DNA from: Symsagittifera roscoffensis
Taxonomy: Eukaryota > Xenacoelomorpha > Acoela > Convolutidae
Assembly (NCBI RefSeq): GCF_963678635.1
Contig: NC_087062.1
Location: forward strand, 75,324,349-75,388,348
DNA length: 64,000 nt
Direction of reading: 5' to 3'
This document shows positions 1 to 14,700 of the stretch, one piece after another. Below the pieces are notes generated by a model, which saw nothing but the letters and a program-made list of their open reading frames with translations, was not told the origin of the DNA and did no database searches. Both the position numbers and the translations under genes were made by a program. Within the stretch, counting starts at the first letter, position 1; each line of letters starts with the position of its first letter.

Positions 1-521
1 TGCGCTAGATTTTGCATGCGCACGCATGCAACGAGGCCAGTCATCCTTGAAGCAGTAGCGATCAGTTAAGTCAATCGGATCTGTTGATCTATAACCCCCT
101 TTTTGCAAAAGGTGGAGATTCGGTAACAGGAAAAATATCGCATATATTTAACAGTTGAATTAGTTCATCATGGAGTGGTTATTCGTTGCTTGGTGCCAAA
201 TGGAGTGAAATAGTTATCAAAACGGGTCGACTCAGTCAGTCCTGGACCGGTAATGGCTGAAAAAAAAACACTGATTGTAGCAAAAATTGTAAAAAGCGTA
301 ACAAAAATTACAATTTAAATTAACTTTTTATTGTGTATAAAAATTTTGGTTATGATTTCATTTGCATTTTGTGTTTCAGTTTTTCATGCTAGTTTTTTGT
401 TTTACTCTGCTACACACGTCCAGCTTATTTGAGCCGACAAAATTAAACTAATTGTTACAACCAAAAGTAGCAGTTGAAAGCGTGTTTATGGTCACAAAAA
501 GTTAGTAGAAGCTACGATTAA

Positions 522-1169
522 ATGCCTAGCCCTCAATGTCCTAACTGTGGAAAGGTGGTCTACTTCGCAGAAAAAGTGTCTTCACTGGGGAAGGATTGGC
601 ACCGACCCTGTCTCAAATGCGAGAAGTGCAAGAAGACATTGACAAGTGGAGGGCACGCAGAACATGACGGTATGAGATGAGTCAGCGAATTTTAAGTTTT
701 TCATCTAAATATAACAAAACAATCGATGAGCATATTTTATTGATGTTTTAATTATTTTAGTTTTTTTTCAAGCTTCAGTAAAAGCTCTATTGCCACTATA
801 TTAAAAAATATACATCACCTGCCTGTTAGATTTCAAATCTAAGAGACGGTTTTTTTTCTGCTTAGAAAAATGGCGATACCTGATATTGGTTATGGGATGA
901 AAAAAACCACAAGCTCCGTTTTTTAAAGATTGACTTTCGAGAAGTTTTTGAAGTTATTTAGATCTGCAGCTACAATTATTTCTTTGTTTTTGGGGCGCAT
1001 ATTATCCGATGAAATAAATAGTCTTCTTCAAAATGACTCATTTTACACGCCAAGAATAACAAGTTTGTGTGTTCATCTAGGCAAGCCTTACTGCAACCAG
1101 CCTTGTTACTCGGCTCTGTTCGGCCCAGGAGGATTCGGTCGCGGAGGAGCCGAGAGCCACAAGTACTAA
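522..1169 (+). CDS. CRIP: Cysteine-rich LIM protein (CRIP family), two exons
   Basis: Two coding exons, 522-669 and 1081-1169, join in phase to a 78-residue protein, close to the usual ~77 residues of CRIP1. The intron runs from GTATGA at 670 to CTAG at 1080. One LIM domain fills the protein: exon 1 gives CxxC (CPNCGK), HxxC (WHRPC) and CxxC (CEKC), exon 2 gives the last zinc site (YCNQPC) followed by a Gly-rich tail ([10 protein letters not shown]). CRIP proteins are small zinc-binding LIM proteins that act as protein-interaction modules in cytoplasm and nucleus; no enzymatic role is known. The ATG at 522 directly precedes the first zinc ligands and no upstream extension is needed. All eight ligands are present and no stop interrupts it, so the gene looks functional. 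No promoter or polyadenylation signal could be assigned. Confidence 0.93.
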
Positions 1170-2987
1170 AAATGGAAGGTCGGAAGAAGTTCTCTAAGAA
1201 AACCATAACAAAATGCAATGCAGAGAATTGGTAAAATTATACTTCTACCTCGTTTTGTTTACGGGATAGCAGGTGCCAAGAAGCAAAGAAAATTGAAATG
1301 TGATTTCATCAGCCGAGAGATTATCTTACATTCATCTGAAGAACATAGTAGAGCTATATGCGTATAAATGAAACAAATTTAATTTAAAATGACACTCGAT
1401 ATTGAAACTTGTCGTTTTCTAAAACACCATAGGAACTCAAACTACATCTGAGATGGTGAAATAGCTAGGTCATCCGTTCATTCTGATATCAGAGATTGAT
1501 GATTCGATTTATGGGCAATTTGAACGTGAAGCAACCTTTGAAAATCAAAATACCTAAAAACGCAAAAGGGTTTTAATTAAGGGCAGAGCATATTTGATGG
1601 TTTACCTAAGGCATCTCGTATGATGATTTTATCCCGATTACCCATGAAAACAAATTTTATATAATGAAACAAATTTTGCAGCAAATGTCGAACGCTTTGA
1701 CCAAGGTGTGATAAATATCTACGATAAACACACAGCGCTTTAGGTCTGCATCAAAACATAAAACCGCAAAAAGGTCGACTATATAAATTTTTACATTTAA
1801 AAGACCAAACAACAAATAACCAAAAATCTGGAAAAATATGACTTCATGAAAAATTTCGCAGTCATGAATAGTCTGAAAAGGGATAATCAACATAAAAAGA
1901 GGGCTAAATATGCGTTAATAAAACATTTGATATACACTATAAGGAAAAAAATACACTTCTAGGACCAAGTTCGCATCCTCCCGGGAGATTGGTGCCTTCG
2001 TTAGTAGCTGGAATTGGAATAATCTGTCATTCGTAATCAAGGATTTTTCACGCAGCAATAAGCAATTTAGACACAAAACAAATAGTGGAGTGGAGAATCT
2101 CAACTTATGCTCTTTAGAGAAGATATGCTAACTTGATCGTCCTGATCCCTCTTCTGAATTGAAGAGCAAAAAATATTATCTTGCGAGCAAGCTTCATAAA
2201 ATAAAATCCGAGTAAACTAGACAAAGCAAACTAGATTAAACAAAACACAAACTGTAAGCGAACAATTGAAAGGAATTAAGAAGTGCTAGCAAAACTACAA
2301 CATGGAGAGCTAGTTGCTGTGCAAATAACAAAGAAATTCCCGATCATGTTCTGAAAAAAACTACAAAAAAGTTTTTTCTTTAAATTAATTTCGGTTTTTT
2401 TTGTGTCTGGTGTGATGGAAGGATCTGAAAGAAAGAATAAATTTGGGGCATTTGCAATATTCACAGTGAAAACAAATGCTCTTCGAAAAATTACTCATAA
2501 AATATCAAAAAAATGAAACAAAACTAAAAGATTTTCAATTATTTTGCTGAAGTTCGTTTTTTGTCTTTTTGAAGCTTTTAGTACCCGAGATGGCGTTGAA
2601 AAAACTTTTTTGCTGAATTTTTCAGGGCTTGAATCAAAAATTCATTGCTTTATTCACTACTAAGTTGCGGTTAACTTTCTATAATAAAGTATACACTACA
2701 AAACATACTGCTAGCATTTTTTAAATCAAAATTAGACATAAAACAAAAAATTAAAACCTGTTTTTCTCAAAACTGGGAACAATTTTTGGAAAATTTTTGA
2801 TGAATTCCGAATTATTACTGGAAGGAATTTATTATGCTATATCATTCGACCCGATCAGATGATTAATTATGATACTTGATTTAGCGTGGAAAACAAAAAT
2901 AATAGAAAAAACTAAAACACATCCAAATACAAAATTCTTCCCCATTTTTTTAATGTCGGAAAAATTCCGAGAAAAGAGACGCAAATA

Positions 2988-3106
2988 AACTTGTACCATG
3001 AGCGAAAATTGTTTGCTGACTACAACAAGGATAAACGGTTACTTAAAAAACTTGTACCATGAGCGAAAATTGTTTACAAACTATATTAAGCATAACCGGT
3101 TACTGT
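2988..3106. repeat. 61-bp direct duplication
   Basis: Two adjacent copies start with 'aacttgtaccatgagcga' at 2988 and 3049 and continue with similar 'aa-ggataaacggttact' and 'taagcataaccggttact' ends. The copies differ at several bases, so the duplication is not recent. Confidence 0.75.
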
Positions 3107-4929
3107 GCAAGTAGCACAGAATGTTCCGACACAGTCGAAAAAAATATAAAAAAGTTTCTCAAACTGAAAAAAAAAATTAGAATTTAGAAATATTTGAGAG
3201 TCATAGAAAAATAAGTCAATTGGAAAACAGTTTTTGACGAAAAATGACTAGAAAAACTCTTAAAAAAATTGAAAAAAATTTCACAAAAAATTTCAATTTT
3301 TTTTGCGGACAATTTTGAATTTTCAAATTTTTCATTCCAAAAATTGCGCAAAAAACTCCAAAAACTATCTTTATTTGAGTAAAACTAAGTTTTCAAGGCT
3401 TAAATTAAGCTTAAATAAGCTATTGCAACTAATAACTACCTCACTTATTGACTCAAAATTAGACCAAAAATCAAAAATTTCAAACCGGTTTTTCTCGACA
3501 CTGAAAATGTTTTTGAACTTTTTTAATGTTCAAATAAACGAATAAAAGAGCTTTAAAATGATTTATCACTAACCATGTCCAATGATTATTTGTGTTAGCT
3601 GGTTCTGCGTAGAAAAAAAAACTAAAACACGCCCGAATACAAAGTTCCTCCCCATTTTCAACGGTCAGAACAATTGAATTTTCGTTGAAAATTCTTGACC
3701 GCAAATCAATTTATTAAAAACCCAAAATGATCAATTGTAAATCATTTACGCATTTCAAAAATGAACCATTCAACTCCGATACAAGCTTTTGTGTTTAATT
3801 TGTTAATTCGTTATAGGGCACTGAGATAAAATAGACTTTTTGTATGTTTGAATAGTTAATTTTCGTTTAAAAAGTTTTGTCCCCATCCTTATTGCGAAAG
3901 ATGCGCACAGTTGGTTCGTTTTGAACGAAATGTTATTCTAATACCATTTTTTTGTTTCGAGTTTTCCTACCATTTGAAAACTAGTGACGTCCTGAGCTTA
4001 AAACTGAAAAATTACTCATCTGTAATCATTTTTCTTAATTATGTCGTTTGAAATTTGGCTAATTTGAGCAAATAACGCGCGAAGTTTTCAATTTTTTCTT
4101 TAGTCCGGCGATATGTTTCGATTAATCTGGCTCAGAAATCGTTTCAAATTAAAATGATACAAACTACATGGAACTAATTTTGCTTGCTGGGCGCTTAAAG
4201 CATCACTCACTTCGTTGATAACATAGCGTGTGTGGGAATATTTTCTGAAATCATCTGAAAAACATCTCATTTTTTTTTCTATTTTTCAAGTTCTAACTTA
4301 CTATAAATTTTGACTTCTTACTTAAGAGTAATCGGAACACTCCGCACACAGTTTTGCTCAGAAACGAGCAGTTTTGTTAGTTCCTTTTAACTTGATGTCG
4401 TCGTATTTATCGTCCCCTATATTAGAAGACATCAGCAAAGAACTGTCATAGTATCTATTGAGCAATTTGCTGACAAATCTGCTGATAGATCAAAGAGGCT
4501 AAGTTATGGTCTCCAAACACGCAAAAAACTGAAAAAACTTCGATTTGTATTCCACTAATAAATCGTTTGCTTAAATACCTTACACTTTTGAACCATATGA
4601 AACAGGACTATTCATATCGAGATGAAGCCCCGAATGATTAAAAATCTATTTCAATCAAATTAACAAACTGTATCCGCCTGAACTTGTTCAAATAATTTAT
4701 GTAAGCTTTTGATTAAAAAAAAATTTTAATGAGTTTTTTAGTTGTCCTAAATGTCCTAATCTATTACGAGACCAAAATGTGTAATTTGTGAATTTTGAGC
4801 AAATTCAGCAACAATCCGAAAACAGATTGTTGCGTCATCCTCAACATTGCTAGTTTTCTTTCAGCTTCTTTGCTGTTTTGGATTCAACGATCAACTAGCT
4901 AAAACACTGAATCAATAAAAATCGCTCCA

Positions 4930-5200
4930 CAAAGTTTGCGGAACCCGCAACAGTTGGTGGAATCTACAATAAAATTATGTTCATTAGATTGTAATAAAAA
5001 TTTTCCGGAATCCGCTTGCATTTGCGAGATCCGCTTAGAGCTTGCGGAATCCACTAACATCATTACATTTTACATTAGAATTTTGTGGAATCCAATTACA
5101 TTTGCGGAATTCGCTTGCAGTTTACAGAACCATCTTAAAATTGCACAGTTCAGAACAACTAGCTACACTTGCTCGTTCTGGAATCCACGACAAAATTAAT
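4930..5200. repeat. Degenerate short tandem repeat (GGAATCCGC motif)
   Basis: Variants of 'gcggaatccgcttgca' recur irregularly at spacings of about 20-45 bases across this interval. The repeat keeps two frames open locally, which explains the spurious 87- and 158-codon frames here. No protein family is recognisable. Confidence 0.6.
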
Positions 5201-5563
5201 GTGCCGACAAATCTTACGTTACAGCTATTTGTACGCGTAATCCACTGCAATTTTGTAAGTGAAAGCCACTTATATTTTGGAACATGTTTAAAGACACGTC
5301 TCTTGATTATAATGATCTACAGACATCAAATTGTGCTCCTACCCAGGTCACAGCTTGGCTGCGTAAAAACATTGCCATTAGCTATCAGAGAGTATTCAAA
5401 AAAAACGAAAGGTAAACGCAAGAAATTTAATTGGGTTAAAAAAAAACATTTCAGGACCAATAAAACGGGTACCTTAACTAGAGAAATCGTACTTTTAATA
5501 TTTCATTATTACATCTAATTGCCTGTATCGACTAGTTATGTAACTTCTACTAACTAGTATCAC

Positions 5564-5752
5564 ATCGCCACAGCTGATCAATGCACTGGTGGTTGCCACA
5601 TGCGAACTGGTCCTCCCTACAGGAGACAGACCCCGTGCCGCAAAACATCCCTGACTCGTCACTCATGTCCCCACAGTCGTCCCATCCATCGCACAGCCAC
5701 GCCCCATTCACGCAGTTTCCATTGTCACACTTGATGGCAGAAGAGCTGCAAC
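5564..5752 (-). CDS. LRP exon: one full and one partial LDLa repeat
   Basis: The acceptor is ...GTTAG at 5753 and the donor GTGATA at 5563. The exon is 189 bp, phase 1 to phase 1. It encodes a complete LDL receptor class A repeat ending in the calcium-binding CGDMSDE stretch, then the start of a second repeat (six-cysteine pattern up to QLWRC). Reading past the donor meets a TAG a few codons later, so the GTGATA donor is needed to continue the domain. The next exon should begin in the middle of this LDLa repeat and was not found to the left. Confidence 0.85.
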
Positions 5753-8700
5753 CTAACATACAAAAAAGAATAGCTTTATATGACATTAGGAAAAAGGGCA
5801 ATGAACTCGAGAAATGCCAAGAAAAATAACGATATCCGGCTGCTGTGCTAGTAACTACAAAAATAAAAAACTAGAAAAAAAACAGATTCTTTTCAAACTG
5901 TGCCGTTTTTTATGTTCGCGGTAGGACAAGAGGCTCTGAATAAAATTATAGAACTTAGTTTCTCTCGACACAAGAAAATGAACTGAATGGGCTTCATTAT
6001 GACAGACTGAGGCGAAGCTGCTCCTCGCAAACACCAGCGAGGAAAATGCAAAAAAGAGCTAAAAACAGGAAAAACAAAGTGAAAACCGGAGAAGATTTTA
6101 AATACACCTTAAAAAAATTCTTGAGATTAGGCGTATCATGTTCTCACATCTGCCAAATGACCGCTTGTAATTTTACTAACACTAGCCACTAATAAAGCAG
6201 CAACAGTTTCTATAAAATTGCCAAGATTATGGAGCAAAAATTCTACCGAAAACATAATACTTTTTAAATGCTCCGGATTTGAATATCCGATTTGTTCATT
6301 AGGAATCGCACTGTTAAAACTACTACTCGGTTTTTCAATTGAAGTTTTTATTTTAGATTTGGTTGGATAGTTTTCAAAAAACCGAACAAAAATTCAAAAA
6401 TTTGACTTTTCCTCAATCCACAAATTTTCTCTTCTACAGTATAAGAATAGCCTCTGCTATCCATTCCCTGATTTTTAGATTGAAGATTTTGGCACCCTGT
6501 TTTGCTAATTTGAACCCTTGATATCAGATTTAGCACATAGTTCTTGAAAAAAAGGATAATACTTCTAAAAAAACGGTAAAAATTTGAAAAAGAATTTCCC
6601 GAAGTCTATATGAGATTTTCTAAAAAAAAAACAGGGTAAAAAGATTACGCAGGGAAAAACTGAGCTCTATGCTAAAACTTATTGAACTAAAAACCTCAGA
6701 ATCAGCAGGTTATTTTTTGAAAAAAAAAACAACTTTTAAAAAAACGGCAAAAATTCAAAAGTTGGACATTTTCTCAGGCCATTTTTTAAACCCTTAGCGG
6801 TTATAGCGGTTAAACCCATAAGCAGTTAAACGCAGGGCATAGCGGCATAACGTTTAAAACCTTATTCTTCGATTGGTCAGCGTAGGTTTTAAGTCAAAGT
6901 TTCAAAAATTGACCCAAATGACAAAAAATGGGCTTTTTTGAGACCATATCTTTTTTCTAACGAAATTGGGGAATAACCGTATTTTGAGAAAAAGAAGTCC
7001 CTATGAATTTTTATTTCGATTGAAACCTTCATCTCAGTTTTACGCATTCAATATTTGAGAAAATAAACTTTTAAAACACTTAGGCTCTAACAAAAGTCAC
7101 CCTTCTGAACTCTTGAAGGCCGTAGAAGGTAAAGTAAAATGAAAAAAAAAAACTAGCAAAAAATGCCAGGTACATAGAAAAGCAGCCGGTTTTTCAAATG
7201 GTACATTTTTTGCTGAAAATTGGCGTAGAAATTTTTGAGAAAAATTGAAATTTCTGCGAGAAGAGCAAAAAATTTTCCAAAGCATCGCATTCCAAATCCC
7301 AATACGTTTTCATATTACACGATTTTTTCAAACATGACCTCACACTAGCCAAAGATAATGCCGCAACATATACCTTTAAATTGTCAATTCATAAAAAAGC
7401 AAAAACATGATTAATTTGAAATATACCAAAAGTGACACCAAAGGAGCATTTTTATTTGCAATTTAGGCTAGAAAAAATTCTTCGTTATAATACAGTACGC
7501 TCCGCTTGGGTAATAACATTCAACTTTTCCTGGTCATTGTTTGTGTTACCTGGTTTTAAAAAGAAACAAAAAAACACGCTCAAAAACAACGTTCCTCTTT
7601 TCTTTCAATGGTCAGAACATCTATCTTCTTGCTAAATATTTGAGTAACAATTTCCGAAAACTGAAAGTCGTTCGCCCTTTTTCGACTCATTTCTCGAAGA
7701 ACGTTTTCGGTTTCATCACCTTTCGAAGAACGTTAATTTGGCTCACTTGAAAAATGACTGCGAAGGTCCAACTTTTTGTCTAGAAATGGTAGCAATAAAC
7801 TATAAAATAAGCATAGATAGTATCAACAGAAGAAATATTAGCAGCAAGTCTAATTTATAAAAAACATTAAATATAAATCATATCAATCAGGGGTGGATCT
7901 AGGATTTTCTCGAGGAGGGGCGGATTTTCAAAAAATTTTAGAAAATTTTGTCGACTTTTTTTAATGTCGACCGAATTGAATTTAAGAGCTCTCCCTAAGC
8001 TCGGTTTAGCCCCTGTTTGGGCCAAACTTTCGGCGCCGCAGGCAGAATTTTGCAAAAACAATCCAAAAAAGGCATTAAAATTAGTATATATTGGCGCCGA
8101 ACGCGCCTGTAGAAAATTTTTAGGGTTCAACGGTCAAAACTGTGTTTCTTAAAAATTACCAAAGGGGAGACCCTTTGGGTCGGCAGGGGTTCGAATCCCT
8201 GAGGGGGGAGAGTTCGCACCCCCCCCTAAATCCGCCCCTGATATCAATAGTCGGGCCCAAATTTGAGTAAAATAAAATTTCACGAAAAAAATGCGCGCGA
8301 TTCCCCTGAATTAAATGGAGGTCAACTTTATTTGACTGATAGTCAATAATTCCATTGTCTCTCAATTTTTATTTTCTAGTCTCGTTGACTAATTTGGCTC
8401 ACTATGACAAAGTAACCTTTTAATCAAAGGTCCGTTTTTAAAGGGAAGTTCTAATCAACTGAAGTTACTAAATTAACGAGGGGCAAAATCACAAGAACAA
8501 AAAAAATAGAGAAAAATGACGGCTAACTGATGCAGTGTTTCTCGTCCGAGTTGTCAAAGCAGTCGTTGTCTCCGTCGCAGAAGTACTCTTCGTCCACACA
8601 CCTCCCGTTTCTGCATTCATTCAAGCCATCTTCACAAGACCAGCTCAATTCTGACAACAAACGAAACAAGACTGCTCGTATCAAGGCGAAGCCCTGAATG

Positions 8701-11700
8701 TTCCGACTGCCTTTTAAGGTTTATGGAGCAGTAATAATATTAAAAAATTCAATGAAATAAAACAAAATGAAAAATTTTTTTTCTAAAATTTGAAATTTTT
8801 AATGAAAATCATCCCCCCACACGCCATTTAAAGTACAAAAGGATAAATTTTACTCCTTGTAACAAACCAATTACCGCGAATAAGCTTCTTTTAACCAATT
8901 TGGAACGATTTCTAAGACGGATTAACTCTCCGCTTACGCGTTGAGAGCGCGAAATATATCGCACATTAATTGTCCCTAATTGGCCAAAATGGCAATCTTT
9001 AAACCCCCGTAGCTTTACGAAAAAAGATCACAGGTGAAATATCTTTTCAAATTTGAGCTCAGGACAACAGTACTTTTCGAATGATATAAAAAAATTCCGT
9101 CAAAAATGGCTAGTTAAAAAGTCGAAATTTGTCTGAAGAAAAAAAAACCCACCCCGAGCACAAATATTCCGTTACTTTCGTATCGAAAGTCGGAACAATA
9201 AATACTACCTTCTATGAAACCGTCGATGTCAGGAGAAATTGATCATTTCCCAATAATTTTATGAGTAGGTGATTGTTTGTGACCAAATTAATGTGGTACG
9301 GTAGTTGTTTTCACATCGCAGTTCTTTATATCTAGTCATGGTTCGCCCGGTCAATAAACATAAACCAAAATCCAAGACCGTAATACTCTCGTTGTACTGA
9401 CTGGCACTTCTTTTAGCATTTCGAAAGAAGGATTCGTTGCCAAAAAATTTAATTAAGCTATTCTAAACCTCGCTTGACTATTTCCAAAAACCAATTTCAT
9501 CGATTGGTATTGCCAATAAGCCTGTACCCAGAGCCAGATTTTACCAGCTGAATGCTTTGGTGTTTTTCAATTTTGCCATTTTTTGAATGAAGGCTCAGTT
9601 GTGAGTAAACTTGCTTCCATTTCTTTTTCCTTAAAACATATGAGCATAAATGGCATCGGGTAACCAATTATAATTACAAGCAAGGCTGAGTAAAGAGATC
9701 AAAGATGTCTGGATTTGAGCAATTGACACGCTTAAGAATTCTCATTGGAAAAAAAACCCGTACATGCTTTTTCTATTCAAATTCCAAATGTGCCGTTGTG
9801 TGTATGTGTGTGGACTAGGCGTGGGTTTGAGGGTAATTAAAACGGAAATAGAGCACTATAGTTACCTGCTGCGTTGTCTACACATTGAGTGGTGCCTTGC
9901 AGCGTGGACCCGAAGGGACATGAACAGACTCTGTTGACCCCGTCGGTGATGGGATGACAGAAGCCATCACAGCCTCCGTTGTCCTCAGAACAAGCACTCG
10001 TCACTACACACAAAAGCATTTTCACAATAGAATTTTTAGTTTTTAACAAAATTCTAAATTCACCATTGTAGAAAACCAGGTTGTCGCTTTTAGTTTGTCA
10101 AGCATAGCAAGTTTTACCGGTTTGCCAGACAAAAAAAATGCTAAGTCAAATAGCAGGAAAAAGGGCATAAATGCTACAATTTTTGTGATTTTTTTTTCTA
10201 ATCCACACGTCATCTTTTTTTTTGATAATATTGACACAGATAACTAAGTTTAATGCCATTTTTTATTCTGCTGAGATTTCTAAAATTAAAATCAGCTTTT
10301 TAAAATAAAAGTCGAACAGCCTCTCTGCGCATTTTCCACTGCATAAAAATACCAGCGAAAAGTGAGAACTCACTTCTTTAATTCACCTGTAAAAATCAAT
10401 GAGACGAAGAAAATGAAAGAAAAAGTATTCTGACCAGTTTGCTGGTATGAGCCAGTGAAAACTATAACGTCTTCCAGTCCAAGTATACCAGAGTGAACCA
10501 CCTGTGCTTCTTCTCCAGTTAGGGTACGGGCTCTCATCACTGAGGAAGTGTGGCCATCTGCCCAGTAGACAAAGCCACCGAACACACTCAGTCCCGAGGG
10601 GGAGGTGAGAAACCGAGCTAAAACACAGAACAATAATCACGGGTCCAAAACACAGAACAATAATCACGGGTCCACAATGCACCGCCTTCAAGTGGTGGAA
10701 CCGACGCGCTGTTCAATCAGCCGCAAATAGCAATAGCATACCCTCCATAAACAGGGCGCTCGGAAAGTTGAGCATTAACCGTAATAATTCCCCTTCTCCG
10801 CCCGTAACCCCCTCGGAGAGGAGTGTTCACTAGGTCCAATAGCTGCAATATCACTGCTCTCATCTTCATAATGAACGAGAATGGTTCGGAAATTCTTTCT
10901 TTTTCAGACTCACGGTTAATGGGTAGCATGTGTCGACTAGATCCATCAAAATTGACCATTTCGATGCTGGGTTTGGAATAATCACTCCAGTAGAGTTTGC
11001 CTGCTTCGAAGTCAATTGAGAGACTATCCGGGTAGACGAGCAAGGAGGATACGAGCTCTGTTGGGTTCTCGGAACCACTCAGGGCTATTTTAGCAATAGA
11101 GGACTGATAAGCTGATCCGCCATCCATGATGACGAAAGCATAGCTGAAAAATAGACCAGATATAATGCTCTGCGAATGGTTTTTATCTCGTGTTTGCTTC
11201 TAATAAGACCACAGCTCCACATCATAAAGTTAATAAAAAACTTATTCCGGGCTGAACGAAAACTAATTGCTATAGATATTTTTTTAGACATAGGCACAGC
11301 GAGTTTGTGTCGTTTTAAACTTATATCATTGTCATAAGAGTAGCCCCCTAAATTTCCCCTTACCCCTTTGCGGGATGGACAGCAATGGACCTTGCGCCTC
11401 TCAAGTCATCCCTGAGGATACGCGCTTGTTTCTTGAACGGCTGCACGACAGTCAGAGTGGCGAACTTGTAGTCTGTCACATAGAGCAGCTTGGCAGTCCA
11501 GTCATAGGACATTCCCTCTGGCTGGTAAAACCACTTGGACCACACAAATGACTCATCTGTTGGCAAACATACATAAACAGGGTTTTGACACCTCTTATAG
11601 GGCTATGAAGCAGATAAGCGGGTGGATAGCAAAAATCAAGTAAAAATTCTAAAGGAAGATCAATATATAACATCTTTACTGCTCAAAAAGCTTAAAAATT

Positions 11701-14700
11701 GAAATTACTCTGAAAATTATTGCAGTGAGCCTCATGCCGTTATAGCAAAAAAAAACTAGCTCTATGAAACGTCCTATAGATATTACAAGGGTAGGGATCA
11801 CGGGCGGATTTAGGGGGGGATTCAAGGATTCGACCCCCTGTCGACCCAAAGAGTCCCCCCTTTGTACTATTTTGAGATATCCATTGTTGGCTGACGGATC
11901 TTAAAACTTTTCTAAAGGCGCCTTTGGCGCCAATATATACTAACTTTGAGGAGGGAGCGCGCGCCGAAAAAATGCGGTTTTTTGGTCAAAATTTTCCAAA
12001 AAGTGCTTGAAAAACTAGTCCAAAACAGGAACTTTTAGTGCTTTGGGAGATCTCGAAAAATCAATTCGGTCGGCCTAAAAAAAACTAAGGTCGACAAAAT
12101 TTTCATAAATTTTTGTAAATCCGCCCCCCCCCCCCCCCCCCCTCGAGAAAATCCTAGATCCGCCCCTGGTAGGGATTGTGGATGATATGGAAATAAGATC
12201 GCTTGTTATCCAAATAATACCAATGTAATTCAAGGCAGCATTCAGCTAAAAATCGAATTTCTTTAATGGTCAAAAAATCTCGAATTTGACCATTACAGTC
12301 CCTTTTGCATGTATCATACCATCACCTTTCATGGGCTCGTGGAGTGACTTCATGATGACCGACTCGGAATTGAATTCGGTGAAGAAAGTGGCGCCAGAAG
12401 TGAAGTCGAAGTCGACTGCGAGGAAGAGTGACGAGTGGTCAGTGGAGTGGGACACTGCAGGAACCATTGGCTCACCCTGGGAAGCTCCGATCTCAATGCC
12501 GCGAACTGAAGAGCCCTCAGTTACAATGAGGAAGTCCACAGGGGCTGAAACAGCACACTTCCTTTTTTGCATTATAAGTTGAGTTGGCTATTAGTTTTTC
12601 AGACTTTCTGTACTCACTCTCATTCGAACTTCAGTCCTTATTAATTTTTAGTACTTGTTTTTATAAATCTGAGTTTAAAGTTCTAGTACTTAAATAACAA
12701 AATTCAGAGAAAAAATACCTGAAAATATATATTTTTTTAATCTCAGAAAAGTTGTGTCAGTTGAGCATGCATTCTTAGGGTTTTAGTGAAGCTTTAATTT
12801 GGAAGCATTTTGTTTTTCTCATATCTCTTTTTGATAATTCTTAGCACACTCTAACTTTTAGCATAAAATAACAACTAAAAGATTATAATGAAAGAAACCT
12901 TGGCATGAAACGCCATCCTCATGCAATTGTTTACCCGCCCCACATAAGCAACTGGCCCCTCTGATTGTTGGAACACACATCTCAGAACAGCCTCCATTTC
13001 CATCCGCACAAGGGTCATCTCCTAAATACACGTCATTATTATGGCCCAACTCTAATGTGTTTGAAATGTGTTTGAATGGCCCAACTCTTATGTATTTTTT
13101 TTGTCTCAAAATCAAGTACCACAACTAATCATCGCAATGGGTCGAGTGATAAATTATATTAAAACCCTTTCAGTCGAGATTAAAACCAAAGTGTCGAGAA
13201 AAATAGCTCAAAATTTTTGAATTTCAGTCTAGTTTCGAGTAAGTCCAACTTCGAGCGAGTCAAGCGAGTCTAATTTCGAGCAATTGAAATCTCGAACGTC
13301 TAAAATTGATCATTTAGGCTAAGAAAACTTGATTTTGAAAATCAAAAATTACTTGTGGAACCTTCATTCAGCGCTTTTTTGGCAATATAAAAAAAGAGCA
13401 AGACTAACTTGAAGAAAAAAACAAAAAAAAAAGAAATCTGTTTTTGTCTTAGTTAATAGGATATAGATATTTTGCAAGATAGCTTTGTTCATTCAAGAAT
13501 TTTGCAAATAAAACTGTGTAAATTATTTCACTATAAATTACAGTAAATTTTTTCCAAAAAATGGTTTAAGTCAGTTTTCTTGCAACAATCTTGAAGATTC
13601 TTGCAAAAGAACCAAATTAAAACAACATGTAGAAAAAACTAATCTTTATTTTTACTGAAAATATTAACACGAGCTAACAATATCGTCAGAAAGAGATCAT
13701 TTCTTATCATTTTATTATCATTTTATGTGATGATAGTTTTTTTACTACTAGTTAACCGTTGAACCCAAAAACTGACCTAGCTCTAAACCAAATTTTTTGT
13801 ATCAAAATTTGTGTTACTGTAGATAGCAGTTAACTGATGGTTACTGGATCAAAAAGTGTTTAGTTTTTTTTTATTACATAGTATCTGCATTTCTCTGCTT
13901 CTTAAGAATGCTCAAAAATAAGGCGGCTCTTACCTGATTCAAAAAAAATGTAGGAAAGTTAGTGTTTTTCCAAGGCAAAAGTAAGTAAACTCATTCAAAC
14001 AACTAAACGAGTGAGTTGCAACCCTTACAGTATAGTTTTTTCAGAATTAGCTTAAGTCGGTTCTCTTGCAAGAATCTTGAAGATGCTTGCAAAAGAACCA
14101 AATTAAAATAGTTAACATATAGAAAAATTAAACTATAATTTTTACTGAAACTATTTACACGAGCTAACTATATAGTCAGAAGGAGATCTATATGATGGTA
14201 ATTTTTTTTATTACTGGTTAACCGTTGAACATAAAAGCTGACCTAACTGTAACCCAAATTTTGTGTTTCACAATTTGTGTTAGTTTTGATAGCAGTTAAC
14301 TGATGGTTACTGGATCAAAAAAAGTTTCTGCATTTCTATGCTTCTTAAGAATATTTATAAATAACGCGGCTCTAACATGATCAAAAATAAAATGTAGAAA
14401 AAATAGTGTTTTTCTAAGTCAAAATTAAGTAAATTCATTCAAACAACTAAATGAGTCAATTGCAACCCTTGCAGTATAGTTTTTCCAGAATTAGTTTAAG
14501 TCGAAAAATGTAGAAAAACTAAACTAAAATGCTTAATGAAAATATTTATAAGAGTTAATTATATCGTCAGAAGGAGATCTATGTGATGGTAATTTTTTTT
14601 ACTAGTGGTTAGTTATTGAACCCAAACGCTGACCTAACTCTAACCCAAATTTCGTGTCTCAAAATTAATGTGTTTCTTTTGATAGCAAATAACAGAATGT

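Larger units (their letters stand above)
1170..5563. other. Non-coding AT-rich interval between CRIP and the LRP exons
   Basis: I see no convincing exon in this 4.4 kb. Short frames are interrupted and show no known motif. Pieces of the dispersed foldback family found at 43391-43872 occur at about 2340-2470 and 3400-3680 (recognisable by the 'cctccccatttt' block and the 'gtgtctggtgtgat' block). A 61-bp direct duplication lies at 2988-3106 and a degenerate GGAATCCGC-type repeat at 4930-5200. The LRP gene should have at least one more exon to the left of 5564, because the last exon seen ends inside an LDL receptor class A repeat, but I could not find it here. Confidence 0.6.

Noticed and set aside
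5042-5518. 158-codon plus-strand frame
   Set aside because: It runs through the degenerate GGAATCCGC repeat and ends in Lys-rich low complexity. No homology is recognised.
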